NCBI GenBank assembly: GCA_019752635.1
Contig: JAIELX010000054.1
Coordinates: 62,001 to 126,000, forward strand
Length of the DNA stretch: 64,000 nucleotides
Source of the DNA: Candidatus Obscuribacterales bacterium
Lineage (GTDB): Bacteria > Cyanobacteriota > Vampirovibrionia > Obscuribacterales > Obscuribacteraceae
Direction: 5' to 3'
The notes below the pieces were generated by a model. The model was given only the letters and a program-made list of their open reading frames with translations, was not told the origin of the DNA and searched no databases. Position 1 is the first letter of the stretch; every line of letters starts with the position of its first letter. A program made the position numbers and the translations under genes. Positions 45,579 through 55,014 of this stretch are shown piece after piece.

Positions 45579-46222
45579 ACTCGAAAGTTCAAGGCTTCGA
45601 AAATTCGAAAAAGTTCACTTGGAACCGGGGCCGTCAGCGTCAATGGTCCCTTCGATGGATGCTCGATTTTCACTTCGCAGGCGTGTAGTGCCATTCTGTG
45701 AAAGCTGTATGTCTCTCTGAAGAATCGGTTCACATCGCCTTTGCCGTACCTTACATCGCCAACGATCGGATGGCTGAGGTGTTTGAGGTGCAAGCGGATT
45801 TGATGTGTGCGACATCTCCCGCTATGTGCCAGCGGCTTGAATTCCGTGATTGCGTCGAGCCTTTCTTTTGTCTGACGATCGCGCACAGGATGGTCTAGAG
45901 TGCCACTAAAACTCATTGGCCCGCGGACTAACGCCAAGTATCTCTTCTCGAATCGCCCCTCTGCCATTTGTCGCTGTATTTCCCTTGCCGTGTTCGTGTC
46001 CAGCGCGAATAGGACTACGCCGCTGGTGCCGCGATCCAGGCGATGAATCGCATGTACAGGTCCACCGGTTATTTGATCTCTGGCGATGTCGGCCAGCGTC
46101 AGGGCATCAGTTGCGAAGCCTCTATGTACAACCAGACCTGACGGCTTTGCGACGGCAAGGAGATGGTTGTCTCGATAGAGAACATTCACGCACGGATTGG
46201 TTGGATCGAGATTGCTATTCAT
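45575..46222 (-). CDS. truC: RluA-family pseudouridine synthase, TruC-like
   Basis: A 215-residue protein that isomerises uridine in RNA. The catalytic motif HRLDRGTSGVVLFA holds the essential aspartate, followed by FEKRYLALVRG, GRCRTHQIRLHLKHL and VRYGKGDVNRFFRE. The last is a hallmark of TruC (tRNA U65), which argues for that branch. Between ITEFKPLA and HSGRCRTHQ about 20 to 25 residues that family members normally have (the YSLVEARPxTG strand) are missing, without a frameshift. This may reduce activity or be tolerated. I chose the ATG at 46222; the frame is open further upstream, but that part is low in family resemblance. It lacks an RluA-type S4 domain. Confidence 0.8.
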   Translation of the reverse strand: MNSNLDPTNPCVNVLYRDNHLLAVAKPSGLVVHRGFATDALTLADIARDQITGGPVHAIHRLDRGTSGVVLFALDTNTAREIQRQMAEGRFEKRYLALVRGPMSFSGTLDHPVRDRQTKERLDAITEFKPLAHSGRCRTHQIRLHLKHLSHPIVGDVRYGKGDVNRFFRETYSFHRMALHACEVKIEHPSKGPLTLTAPVPSELFRIFEALNFRV

Positions 46223-46792
46223 CAGGTTAGTTGCACTGAAACTAGCTAACTTAACAGCCGCTGACTTTACCACGACGAACTGGCGGTTGGACGTGCGAAC
46301 TATTCGCGCGGCGGAATGTGGAAAACCCCTAAACGTACACACGGCAATGTGTACGGAGGATTGGTTCGGTTTCCAAATGTTGCGAAATTCTGAACATCTT
46401 CCACTTTGGGGAAGCGTCTGCAGAATCTTGTGCCGCCTATTGTTTGAGGAGCCTACCGGTAAGATTGCACCCACTGATCTGTTTCTGCCGGCAGCAGTCG
46501 ACACAAGGTCATCGGAAGATTAGATATGATGAAAACCAGAGCAGTTGTGGAACCCCCGCCACCTCAAGTTCGTCAGTGGTTCCAACAGTTGGCGGCAACC
46601 CGTTACTAGATAGAGGGATCTCTTCCTTCACTTGTGATTCGGGAACTCACGGCGGATCTATTACTGTCCTGAATCCGCTTTCGACGTGTTTCATGGCTCA
46701 GGTCCCCGGACCTGCGCTACTGCTATGTGTCGTTTCATCGGGATGATTGAGTACACGTTGTTCGTGATCGTATGGAAATAAAGGAGTCACAG
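46223..46792. other. 570-bp non-coding stretch between truC-like gene and matrixin-like gene
   Basis: No credible gene in any frame; the frames that are open lack a ribosome site and any known motif. GGAACC and GGTTCC form an inverted repeat around 46551-46585, enclosing CCCGCCACC. No T-run, tRNA-like T-loop or riboswitch core was found. It should contain the divergent promoters of the two flanking genes. Confidence 0.55.
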
Positions 46793-47782
46793 ATGCCTCG
46801 AAGATTTAGCGGCTTCGCGTTCGCCATGGTAGCCGTTGCAGTAATTGCGCCGGCGGCGGGCGTTGCCTGTGGTGACAGTGAAGATCGTTCGACAAGTGCG
46901 CCGCAGGCGAGTGCTTTTCCTCCGCGGAATTATGCCGGTCATGCGGCTTACGGGTACGGCGACGGCATGATGCCTCGCAGTCACCTGGAGGCAATGACCG
47001 CTTATCCTCAGGCAAGACCCAATTTCGGCAACTTCGTTCCTCCGCAGTACATCAACGGTAGTCAGCCTCAGGGCGGTCGCTTTCGGGGGCTGAATTCGGA
47101 CTTCCAATCCAGAATGGGACGTGCCTCAATCAGTCCTCGCCTGACCGGGCAGTCGGCTCAGGATTACCTTTCTCAGATGGTGCGCGATGAAGGCATTGGC
47201 CGCTGGGCTCCGGAGCGCTTTCCTCTTAAGGTTTACTTCGCACCGGGAAGAAATGTGCAAGGCTTTCGTTCTAGCTTCAAAGCCCAATGGATCGATGCTT
47301 TTAATGAGTGGGTGGCAGTTTCCAACGGCAAACTGGCCTGGTATGAAGTGAACAATCCGCAAGATGCTGATATCTATTGTGAGTGGACCGCTCAGGTCAA
47401 TCAACAAAGACCGAACGAAGCTGGTTTCACTGTTGCAATGGCACGCAATAACAACGGAACGCCCGTCCGCACCATGGGCAGAGCTAAGATAACCATCCTG
47501 ACACACTACAACGGCAGAACTCTGACCGATCGTGATATGCGCAAAGTCTGTTTGCATGAGCTCGGTCATGCGTACGGTTTGCAGGGGCATTCGCCGTTCT
47601 CCGATGACATCATGTTCTCGACTACTTCTCGCAACCAGGGCGAGTCGCTTTCGCAGCGGGATGTCAGATCCATTCAACGACTCTATGAAGGTTATTCGAC
47701 CCCCTCCAGCATCGGGGCGATTGGGCAGGCTCAGTCTTCTGTGCCGCAGTTTGGTGGCGGCGGCAACGGATTCAGCTTCTAG
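46793..47782 (+). CDS. exported matrixin-like zinc metalloprotease
   Basis: A 329-residue protein with a signal peptide (MPRRFSGFAFAMVAVAVIAP, cleavage near VACGD). Whether C26 is a lipid attachment site is unclear because the usual lipobox is not matched. A Pro/Gly/Gln-rich linker follows, then a metzincin domain with APERFPLKVYFAPG, WIDAFNEWVAVSNGKLAW, and the zinc site HELGHAYGLQGHS (H255, H259, H265) with the Met-turn SDDIMF. The C-terminal tail is glycine-rich. AAAGGAG lies 6 nt before the ATG, so the shorter start is used instead of the ATG at 46772. Probably acts outside the cytoplasm; a terminator follows. Confidence 0.86.
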   Translation: MPRRFSGFAFAMVAVAVIAPAAGVACGDSEDRSTSAPQASAFPPRNYAGHAAYGYGDGMMPRSHLEAMTAYPQARPNFGNFVPPQYINGSQPQGGRFRGLNSDFQSRMGRASISPRLTGQSAQDYLSQMVRDEGIGRWAPERFPLKVYFAPGRNVQGFRSSFKAQWIDAFNEWVAVSNGKLAWYEVNNPQDADIYCEWTAQVNQQRPNEAGFTVAMARNNNGTPVRTMGRAKITILTHYNGRTLTDRDMRKVCLHELGHAYGLQGHSPFSDDIMFSTTSRNQGESLSQRDVRSIQRLYEGYSTPSSIGAIGQAQSSVPQFGGGGNGFSF

Positions 47783-47806
47783 TTTATCGAACTGAGTTAA
47801 TCTGTG

Positions 47807-47839
47807 AGCGCGTCATTCTTCATTGAATGGCGCGCTTTT
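47807..47839 (+). terminator. Rho-independent terminator after the metalloprotease gene
   Basis: AGCGCGTCATTC (47807-47818) pairs with GAATGGCGCGCT (47825-47836) over a 6-nt loop with a single G-U pair, followed by TTT. It excludes the deaminase start at 47804, which would lie just upstream of the hairpin. Confidence 0.8.
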
Positions 47840-47905
47840 GTCCTTCCGTTGCGCTCACTCGGAGCATCTGTTACCATTTGCGGACGAAACAGAGGAAGGC
47901 GCGCA

Positions 47906-48403
47906 GTGAGTGAAGCTCCGACCAGCGAACAGATCTTGCGCAACTTACGGCGCGCCAACGTTATTGCGACTAGGGCACGCCAATTCGGGCACCAGCCTTT
48001 CGGCTGTGTAGTCGTAGCTCCGGACCACGAAACTGTTTTGATTGAACACGGCAATATCGGCGCAGTTGATCATGCTGAGTCTTGCGCCGCGCGACTTGCC
48101 TGGCGGACGTTCAATGAGGAGTATCTGTGGACCTGTACAATGTACACAACGGTTGAACCGTGCGCTATGTGCGCAGGCGCTATTTATTGGTCCAACATTG
48201 GCAAACTTGTGTACGGAATTTCGGAAAGTTCTTTGCGCGATATGACCGGAGATGATCCTGCCAATCCGACGCTAAGTTTGCCATGCCGACAGCTTTTCGC
48301 GACCGGTCAAAAGTCGATTGAAGTTATTGGACCGTTTGCAGAATTAGCCGATGAAATTGAACAGTTGCATCGAAATTTTTGGAAACCCGCAAGTAAAGCT
48401 TAG
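47906..48403 (+). CDS. nucleoside/tRNA-type deaminase
   Basis: A 165-residue zinc deaminase of the cytidine/deoxycytidylate deaminase superfamily. The signature is complete: HAE (H56-E58) and PCAMC (85-89), giving the zinc ligands H56, C86 and C89 with E58 as proton shuttle. The TTVEPCAMCAGAIYW stretch resembles guanine deaminase GuaD and tRNA adenosine deaminase TadA. The C-terminal LFATGQKSIEVIGPF favours the GuaD/nucleoside side. The GTG at 47906 has AGGAAGG about 7 nt upstream; the earlier frame passes through the terminator. The 220 bp downstream (48404-48623) show no gene. Confidence 0.85.
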   Translation: MSEAPTSEQILRNLRRANVIATRARQFGHQPFGCVVVAPDHETVLIEHGNIGAVDHAESCAARLAWRTFNEEYLWTCTMYTTVEPCAMCAGAIYWSNIGKLVYGISESSLRDMTGDDPANPTLSLPCRQLFATGQKSIEVIGPFAELADEIEQLHRNFWKPASKA

Positions 48404-48623
48404 CTCGTACTTACGACGTTTCGATTCCGTCAATAAACTATAAGTCGCTTGATCAGATGATCGCAAACGGCTCCTACAGCTCATTGTGAGCGTTTAGTCG
48501 CTGGGGAACAAGCCGGAATGCAGCGCATAAGTTTCGTTTGCCGCCTTGTTCACTGACGGGCTTCGGCACCTCGAATCTGGCATCGCGTCGTACACAGTAG
48601 TTGTGTACTCTCGTTGCAGGCGC

Positions 48624-50885
48624 ATGCTTATGAACCATTTACCTCATTGGCTGCAAGCACTTCTCACCGGTCTTACGACGGCGTACTTCGCTTTGATCGG
48701 AGTTTTGCGGACGCGAATGTTCCAAGCGACGGCTTTCGGTCTGATGCTAGTGGTCTTTCCCTCCGCATGGTTCCTTGGCACCATGCCTGATATTGGCGCT
48801 GTTGAGCGATACAAGCCATGGTTGTCGATTCAAGTATATGATCGCAACAATCAAATTCTCACCACTATATCTGGTGACGAGGATCGCATCTACGCACCGT
48901 TGAAGACCATCTCCAAATCTATGCAGCAGGCCGTTATATCAGCCGAGGATCGTCGGTTTTACGAGCATTCGGGCGCTGATATCACCAGTCTTGTTCGCGC
49001 TGCAATAAGTAACGTCAGTGCCGGGCGCATCGTGGAAGGCGGGTCGACTATCAGTCAGCAGCTTTGTAAGAATCTGTTCTTCAAAGTTGGTGATCGCTCT
49101 TATGAACGCAAGGCTCGCGAGTTGGTGCTGGCATTGCAGCTCGAGAAGCACTATTCCAAGGAGCAGATACTGGAAATGTATCTGAATCAGGTTTACTTCG
49201 GTCGTGGTTCCTACGGTATCGAAATCGCTGCCCGTAACTATTTCGGAAAACCGGCCTCGAAACTGGAGATTCATGAAGCGGCTTTCCTCGCCGGACTCTT
49301 GAAGGCGCCGTCGAGCCTATCTCGTCTGGACCAACTGCAAGCCTCGACCGCTAGGAAAAACGAAGTCCTCGCGCGAATGTCCGAAGAGGGGTTTTTGAAG
49401 CAAGAAGAGTTGAAGGAAATGCAGACGAAGAGATTGCAATTCAAAGCTCGTCACAATTCTCTCGCAAAACATCCCTATTACGTTAGTTATGTTCTTGAGC
49501 AGCTAGAGAATATGAAAATTGATGTGAATCAGGGGCGCGGACTTAAAGTCTACACGTACTTGGACCCGAAGATGCAAGCTGCCGCTGAAGCCGCTTTGAA
49601 TCGAGGAATCAAGAAGGCTCCTCGTGGAATCAATCAAGGTGCGTTGGTAACAGTGGATGTTAGAACCGGCGGCGTGCTGGTGATGGTCGGCGGTGTTGGC
49701 CAGTATGAAAAACATCAGTGGAATCGAGCAGTAAGTGAACATACTGCCGGTTCAGCATTTAAGCCCTTTGTATACCTGTCGGCATTTGAGCAAGGAATTC
49801 TCGATCCGGAAGATGTGATCTACGACGAACCGATTGTGATTCCACAGAAGGTCGGTGCGCCATATGCACCGAAGAACTTCGATGGAGAGTTTAAGGGACC
49901 GATGCCGGTGAGCACGGCACTGGCTCAGTCGCGCAATACCTGCTCTATCCTCATTGCTCAGATGGCAGGCGTGGGTAACATCGTCAATGTTGCGCGTCGT
50001 GCCGGAATCTCGTCGCGTTTAGATCCGTACATCAGCTTGTCTCTGGGTTCCTCTGCCGTTAGCCCGCTGGAAATGTCGGCCGCCTACGCATCTTTTGTTC
50101 GCAATGGCGTGTTTATTCGGCCTCAAATTGTTAGCCGCATCGAAACGTCTGACGGAAAAGTACTAAAGCAGTTTCGCCCGAAACAAGAACGACGACTGAA
50201 GCAATCGGCCGTCGTCAAACTGAACGCTTGTTTGCGGAAAGTTGTGGAGGCCGGTACGGGAACGAAGGCCCGCTTACCCGGTGTTCCGGTGATTGGGAAG
50301 ACTGGTACCGCAGACGGTGCTACCGATGTTTGGTTCGTCGGTGGCACTCCCGGTGAAGTCACCGCTCTATGGGGTGGAACAGATAAACCGATTCATAAGA
50401 AGAATAACGCCATAACTGGTGGCAACTTAATGGCCGGCATTTGGCACCAGTACACTTCATCTTACATGCATTCGCGAAAGGGGGAGTGGAAAGCGCAACT
50501 GGCTATGAGGACGGTCGAAGCCAAGCGCTTGGCTGCTAATCCGGACAAGTACGACCCGCGCAAGAAGAAGATGCTTATAGCATTGGCAACGAAGTTCCGG
50601 TCTGCGCAACGCAAGACAGCGGATTTGGCCAAGAGCCGGCAACGTGTGCGATACGCTCCGCAACCTGCAGGGGACATGCAAGTAGAAGCTAAACGCGTTG
50701 ACGCCAAGCCGGTTGGGGAAGTCAGGGTGGAACCAGCTCCGACAGTGTTGGATTCGGAGATTCATTCTCCGGCGTCGGCTCCTCACTATGGCGAACCTGC
50801 TGCCCGTCCTCTCGAAGCTCCGATGCAGGAACCGGCGCCCGATATCGGGGCTCCGGTTGGACCGCCGCATGCGGGACCGTGGTAG
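48624..50885 (+). CDS. class A penicillin-binding protein (peptidoglycan glycosyltransferase/transpeptidase)
   Basis: A bifunctional cell-wall synthase (753 residues). After a cytosolic start and a membrane span at about residues 33-52, the GT51 domain has AVISAEDRRFYEHSG with catalytic E108, GGSTISQQLCKN and RKARELVLALQLE. The transpeptidase domain has all three motifs: SAFK (S377, K380), SRN (436-438) and KTGT (559-562). The last 130 residues are rich in K, R, A and P and probably disordered, a common tail in this family. It is anchored in the inner membrane and acts in the periplasm. The ATG at 48624 is preferred; an ATG at 48630 is nearly as good. Confidence 0.93.
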   Translation: MLMNHLPHWLQALLTGLTTAYFALIGVLRTRMFQATAFGLMLVVFPSAWFLGTMPDIGAVERYKPWLSIQVYDRNNQILTTISGDEDRIYAPLKTISKSMQQAVISAEDRRFYEHSGADITSLVRAAISNVSAGRIVEGGSTISQQLCKNLFFKVGDRSYERKARELVLALQLEKHYSKEQILEMYLNQVYFGRGSYGIEIAARNYFGKPASKLEIHEAAFLAGLLKAPSSLSRLDQLQASTARKNEVLARMSEEGFLKQEELKEMQTKRLQFKARHNSLAKHPYYVSYVLEQLENMKIDVNQGRGLKVYTYLDPKMQAAAEAALNRGIKKAPRGINQGALVTVDVRTGGVLVMVGGVGQYEKHQWNRAVSEHTAGSAFKPFVYLSAFEQGILDPEDVIYDEPIVIPQKVGAPYAPKNFDGEFKGPMPVSTALAQSRNTCSILIAQMAGVGNIVNVARRAGISSRLDPYISLSLGSSAVSPLEMSAAYASFVRNGVFIRPQIVSRIETSDGKVLKQFRPKQERRLKQSAVVKLNACLRKVVEAGTGTKARLPGVPVIGKTGTADGATDVWFVGGTPGEVTALWGGTDKPIHKKNNAITGGNLMAGIWHQYTSSYMHSRKGEWKAQLAMRTVEAKRLAANPDKYDPRKKKMLIALATKFRSAQRKTADLAKSRQRVRYAPQPAGDMQVEAKRVDAKPVGEVRVEPAPTVLDSEIHSPASAPHYGEPAARPLEAPMQEPAPDIGAPVGPPHAGPW

Positions 50886-50972
50886 TTAATGAGAATTTTT
50901 GATGAATGACGGGGCACGTCATAGTCTCCAGTGCTACTCTAACCGGGTTGATAGCTTGCGAGACTGCCCGAC

Positions 50973-51827
50973 ATGAATACCGCGCTTACTGACGCCAGCA
51001 CGTTTGAGTGCCTAACTCTTGAGTTTTTGAATGCTGTAACACACGTCAGGCTTAATCGACCGGACAAACTGAACACCTTGACTCCACGTTTCTGGCATGA
51101 GTTTGCCAGGGTTGTCGATCAGTTGGACAAGGATGGAAAGACGAGAGTCGTTGTGTTGTCATCTACGGGCAAGCATTTTTCAGCAGGGATGGACCTTTCC
51201 GTATTTCAGGGCGATGTGCTTCCGGGGACGAAGAGACCCGTAGACCGCGAACAATTGAGGGGCTTAGTGGTTGCATTGCAGCGAATCTTCACCAATTTGG
51301 AACGGCTCCGGGTTCCTGTGATTGCTGCAGTGCAGGGGGGATGCATCGGTGGTGCTTTCGACATGGTAACCGCATGCGATATGCGCTTTGCGACAGCAAG
51401 TGCATTTTTCTCGATTCAAGAAACGAATCTTGCAATGATGGCTGACCTTGGGACGCTGCAGCGACTGCCCAAGTTGATGCCTGAAGGCATCGTTAAAGAG
51501 CTGGCGTACACTGGAGACAAGCTTTCGGCCGAACGTGCCAAGTTGTTCGGATTGGTCAATGAAGTCTTTGAGACACAAGAACAGATGTTGGATCATGTTA
51601 TTAAGCTTGCCGAACGCATCGCAAAGCAGTCACCATTGGCGGTGGCTGGTACGAAGGAAGCCGTTAACTATTCTCGGGAGCATACAATAGATGAATCGCT
51701 TGCTATGGCTGCCTTGTGGCAAAGCTCCATGTTTGATCCCGGGCAGATAATGGAAGCAGGCCGCGCTCAGGCAACTAAATCAGAAGCTGTTTTTCCCGAC
51801 TTGCTTAGTTGTAAGACTGAACTTTAG
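50973..51827 (+). CDS. crotonase-family protein, delta(3,5)-delta(2,4)-dienoyl-CoA isomerase-like
   Basis: A 284-residue crotonase. The oxyanion-hole segments are FSAGMDLSVF and QGGCIGGAFDMVTACD. The acidic residues typical of dienoyl-CoA isomerase are kept: D136 (TACD), E150 (IQE) and D158 (ADLGTLQRLPK). The stretch ADLGTLQRLPKLM is close to the animal ECH1 enzyme. It probably shifts double bonds during breakdown of unsaturated fatty acids. The minus-strand gene ends 17 bp downstream; no other beta-oxidation gene is near, so it acts with genes elsewhere. Confidence 0.87.
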   Translation: MNTALTDASTFECLTLEFLNAVTHVRLNRPDKLNTLTPRFWHEFARVVDQLDKDGKTRVVVLSSTGKHFSAGMDLSVFQGDVLPGTKRPVDREQLRGLVVALQRIFTNLERLRVPVIAAVQGGCIGGAFDMVTACDMRFATASAFFSIQETNLAMMADLGTLQRLPKLMPEGIVKELAYTGDKLSAERAKLFGLVNEVFETQEQMLDHVIKLAERIAKQSPLAVAGTKEAVNYSREHTIDESLAMAALWQSSMFDPGQIMEAGRAQATKSEAVFPDLLSCKTEL

Positions 51828-51844
51828 ACCATCTATCTCTTGGA

Positions 51845-52792
51845 TTAGCTTTCGTCCAACGCAATCACTTTGTTTGACTCGGTGATTCTTTTGACGTATT
51901 CAGCGGTATCACGAACCTTCTTGATCGCCTCAGAAATGGGCACGCCGTTCCCTACAACTTGTTTTGCGACCCCGGTAGCCTGAAGGGGCGTTATAGTTCC
52001 GGTTGATACGAGTGTCTGAATTTCGAGAGCTTTGTGAACTTGTTCCTGGGTCAAAATTGATTTGGAGGTTATGTACTTACCCAGTGGTATGCCCAACTCC
52101 ATGGAGCCTTCTAATGCGACGAGAATGTTGGCCTCATCAACGACACCGCTCGTGGCGAGAAGCTCGCCTAGTCGAACCCATTCCCCGGGCCTCTTAGAAT
52201 CACTTGCTTCAGGTAGTACCAGTTCAAGCAAGAATCCTCGCTTTACTGCAGTCTTGAGGTACTCGATAACTTCGCCGCGCGACAACCTGCCGACATCGGC
52301 TATGCTTGCCGCTTTGAGCGCGGACCAGAGCGTGTTCTGGGTTATGAATCCCTTTTCGGCCAGGAAGGTTCCCAGTGGCAGGTGTTGCGAAACTTGTTCC
52401 AATAGCACCTTGTTTATGACCTCGGGCGGGACCACTTCCGCTTCAAGCAGCATCCGGCCAACTTCACTAACATAGCCTATTTTATTGGATTGCCATTGAA
52501 AGAGCTCGGCCAGAACCGTCACGACATCCTGACTAGTCTTGATGGACTCGGTCAGAACTTTGATTGCCATATCCATCGGCAGGTCAGCATGTCTTATCAG
52601 GCGTTGCAAGCGTATTGTTTGCCAAACTACTTTATGGGTACAGATGCCGTCGGTTGTGAGCAGATCCGTCAGCGACAGCCCTTTGTCAAACGCCAGCTCA
52701 AGACATCGTTTCAGGTCCGCGGCGGAGACCGCGCCAGCTCCAATGAGCAAGTCCCAAAAAAGCGGTTTCATTGAAGGGGCGCCTGAAGTCAT
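51845..52792 (-). CDS. protein with repeated GspE-N-like helical modules
   Basis: A 315-residue soluble protein without a clear name. It contains several repeats that resemble the N-terminal domain of type II secretion ATPases (GspE/PilB), for instance LGELLATSGVVDEANILVAL, LGKYITSKSILTQEQVHKAL and LGTFLAEKGFITQNTLWSAL. The usual pattern LGxxLxxxGxITxxxLxxAL is repeated at least three times. The Walker-type ATPase domain is missing. It may bind a cyclic dinucleotide or a partner protein, as some of these domains do; that is inference. The start is uncertain between ATGs at 52792 and 52771. Confidence 0.7.
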   Translation of the reverse strand: MTSGAPSMKPLFWDLLIGAGAVSAADLKRCLELAFDKGLSLTDLLTTDGICTHKVVWQTIRLQRLIRHADLPMDMAIKVLTESIKTSQDVVTVLAELFQWQSNKIGYVSEVGRMLLEAEVVPPEVINKVLLEQVSQHLPLGTFLAEKGFITQNTLWSALKAASIADVGRLSRGEVIEYLKTAVKRGFLLELVLPEASDSKRPGEWVRLGELLATSGVVDEANILVALEGSMELGIPLGKYITSKSILTQEQVHKALEIQTLVSTGTITPLQATGVAKQVVGNGVPISEAIKKVRDTAEYVKRITESNKVIALDES

Positions 52793-52863
52793 GCCGTCGA
52801 ATACCTTATTATGAAAGTCATAACCTACCTTCCCCGAAAAAACGCAAGGCAAACATTTTTTTC

Positions 52864-53258
52864 CTGGAGGTCGTCAATTCAAACGTTCCGGGGAATAAGT
52901 GCTTGCTGTGCGGAGGATTGGCTGAGAAATCGGGCGATTGTTCCAGCGTTCTCGTTAATATTGATGGCGCGTGCGGGATTTGCCGATTCGAACGGTGAGT
53001 TTCCGGGAAGAGGCGACTTAGAATCCTGGAAGACTGTCAGCAATCTGGTGGACGATGGTATTGAACTGGCCAAACGCAGGCAAGCCATTTCCGTATACAA
53101 TCGCGCCGCAGCAATCCATGCGTATGATTCCTTTATTTAAGAGTCCTCAAAAATTGGCTTTGAACGATCAGGACCGAGCTGATATTCAAGGTTACTTAGA
53201 AAAGCTCGGGAAGTTGCCTTCCGGCCCGAAGTCCGATACCGCACCAGCGCAGGACTAG
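52864..53258 (+). pseudogene. likely decayed zinc-ribbon/TPR gene, split over three frames
   Basis: Three protein-like stretches follow each other in three frames of the plus strand. The first (to a stop at 52998) has KCLLCGG and GACGICRFER, a two-CxxC pattern. The second (about 53005-53140) reads WKTVSNLVDDGIELAKRR and QAISVYNRAAAIHAYDSF, like a TPR start. The third (about 53115-53258) reads KSPQKLALNDQDRADIQGYL. GGAGG at 52866 is not followed by a start codon at a normal distance. This suggests an old gene broken by frameshifts, but chance open frames or sequencing errors cannot be excluded. Confidence 0.45.
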
Positions 53259-54901
53259 TCCAGATCCTGGAGTGTTCTTTCTTCCGGGCTAACTGTTGGT
53301 TGTTGCGTCGGTTCCGGTAGACGTTGAGGCACCGCCGGAGGTGTCTCTTGTTGCGCAGCCGGTGGTGGTGCCACCGGAGGCGGATCGACGTTTCGAACCG
53401 GCGGCGCTGCGGTCGCATTTGGTGCAGTGCGTGCTCCGTCTGTCTTTATAGGGTAGGAGCCGTAATAGTTATTGTCCAGATAGATCTTGATTTCAAGGCT
53501 GCCATCGGTGGCCGGGCACTCACCGGAAACCTCGAAGGGTTTGGTTTCGTGTCCGTTCATTGGCAGCATGAATTCATCCACTAGATGCTGATCGCGACGC
53601 CAAATGACTCGTGACGTTTTCGTGTCGACTAGCTCTGCGCGCAAGACCAGATAATTGATAGAGTTTCCGGTGGGGTTCCAGACCTGTCCGGCGGCATGAA
53701 CTTCTCCGCTCAGAGGGTCGAACCGCAGGCTCATACTGCGCAGCGCGACGGACGGCACGCGAATTTTCGTATCCAGTCCTTGTGCCTGCTGCAGATACGC
53801 GTAACCGGTGTCTGAGTCGCCTTTATCGAGCAATTCTCTGCCGCGTTTTGCCAGTAGACCTGCGAGTTTCTTGTTCAACTCAATTGAGCCCGAGCCGATT
53901 TTTTGCGCCCTGCGCAGCTGATCGATGGCTAGATCAAGCTTGCCCTGTCTTGTGTATAAGTCTGATGTCCGTTCAAATGTTTGTTGGCTTGGTGCCAGGA
54001 TATTCAACTTGTTGAAGTATTCGAGCGCGACATCGTCATCGCCTTTCGCTAATTTTTCGTTGGCTATTTTGGCGTAGATGCTTGCCAGTCGGCTTTCTGC
54101 TTCGCTGTAACGCTGTCCGTCTTTGAGCTCCCGAATCTCTTCCCAGCATTTCACCGCAACGTCGTTTTGACCGTTACGAAATGCCTCGTCACCCCACAGC
54201 GCAAGAAGATCCGAGAGTTCCGCCTTCTTCTTCGGTACGTTGGCGGTCGAGAGCGGGCGAAGCAATTCTGCTGCTCGCTCGTATTGATTGCGCTGACGGT
54301 AAAAATTGGCAAGGTCCGATGAAAGCTGAGTGTCGGTTACCACGCCCGCGCCTTGCTGTTGTGCTGCGGTGATACAGTCCCACGCCTTGTTTACGTCGTC
54401 CACGCCAACGTATGCGCGAGCCAGTGTGAGCAAAATACGCGGATCTGTCGGTTTGATCATGCGCGCTTGTTCAAGCGTTTTTTGTGCGAACGCATATTGT
54501 CCATTCGCTAACTGTTGCTGCCCCTCTTTAAGTAACAACTCGTACTCAGGAGCTTTTGTCAGAAAAAAGTAAGTTCCACCAGCTGCCGCAAGTAAGACCG
54601 TCACGCAGATTAAAATTGCACCCGTTGGTATTTTGCCACCACCGCCACGTCTTTTGCGGCGGGGACGTTCCTCTCCTTCATCATCTTCGTCCAGGATTTC
54701 TTCTTCTTCTTCCAGGACTGGCGTTGCTGATTGCTTTATCGGCTGTTTTACAGGCGGTTTGGCCGCTGCCCTGCGCATGTCTTGTGGGTGCGGCGCAGGA
54801 TTTGATGATGCGGGCGAAGCATCTTGCGTCAGTCTCGCTCCGCAAGAGACGCACTGTTCATAACGAGAAGGATGGAAGAGTCCACATGCTGGGCATTTCA
54901 T
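53255..54901 (-). CDS. zinc-ribbon, transmembrane, TPR and FxLYD/DUF3426-like protein
   Basis: A 548-residue protein. It begins with a zinc ribbon (C3, C6, C17, C20), then an acidic/basic linker (about 60-90) and one membrane helix at about 93-114. Residues about 117-350 hold TPR-like helical pairs (EGQQQLANGQYAFAQKTLEQA; RILLTLARAYVGVDDVNKAW; DLAIDQLRRAQKIG). Residues about 385-485 form a beta-rich module (FDPLSGEVHAAGQVWNPTG, SLEIKIYLDNNYYGSYPI) like the FxLYD/DUF3426 domains that often pair with an N-terminal zinc ribbon. The rest is proline-rich. No ribosome site is clear. It lies downstream of rplL, past a terminator, so it is probably expressed separately. Confidence 0.78.
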   Translation of the reverse strand: MKCPACGLFHPSRYEQCVSCGARLTQDASPASSNPAPHPQDMRRAAAKPPVKQPIKQSATPVLEEEEEILDEDDEGEERPRRKRRGGGGKIPTGAILICVTVLLAAAGGTYFFLTKAPEYELLLKEGQQQLANGQYAFAQKTLEQARMIKPTDPRILLTLARAYVGVDDVNKAWDCITAAQQQGAGVVTDTQLSSDLANFYRQRNQYERAAELLRPLSTANVPKKKAELSDLLALWGDEAFRNGQNDVAVKCWEEIRELKDGQRYSEAESRLASIYAKIANEKLAKGDDDVALEYFNKLNILAPSQQTFERTSDLYTRQGKLDLAIDQLRRAQKIGSGSIELNKKLAGLLAKRGRELLDKGDSDTGYAYLQQAQGLDTKIRVPSVALRSMSLRFDPLSGEVHAAGQVWNPTGNSINYLVLRAELVDTKTSRVIWRRDQHLVDEFMLPMNGHETKPFEVSGECPATDGSLEIKIYLDNNYYGSYPIKTDGARTAPNATAAPPVRNVDPPPVAPPPAAQQETPPAVPQRLPEPTQQPTVSPEERTLQDLD

Positions 54902-55014
54902 GTGTAAGTGCCCCGTTTTTCCGGTCTTGAGTCAGTTTAGCAGTTGAACTGCAGCGTCGCAAAGCGGATCGGTCGGATTGCATACTTCAGGGAACCGTGA
55001 AACGCGGTTGCCGA

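Noticed and set aside
52985..52996. GATTCGAAC as the T-loop of a tRNA gene
   Set aside because: No acceptor stem or anticodon arm can be folded around it on either strand.
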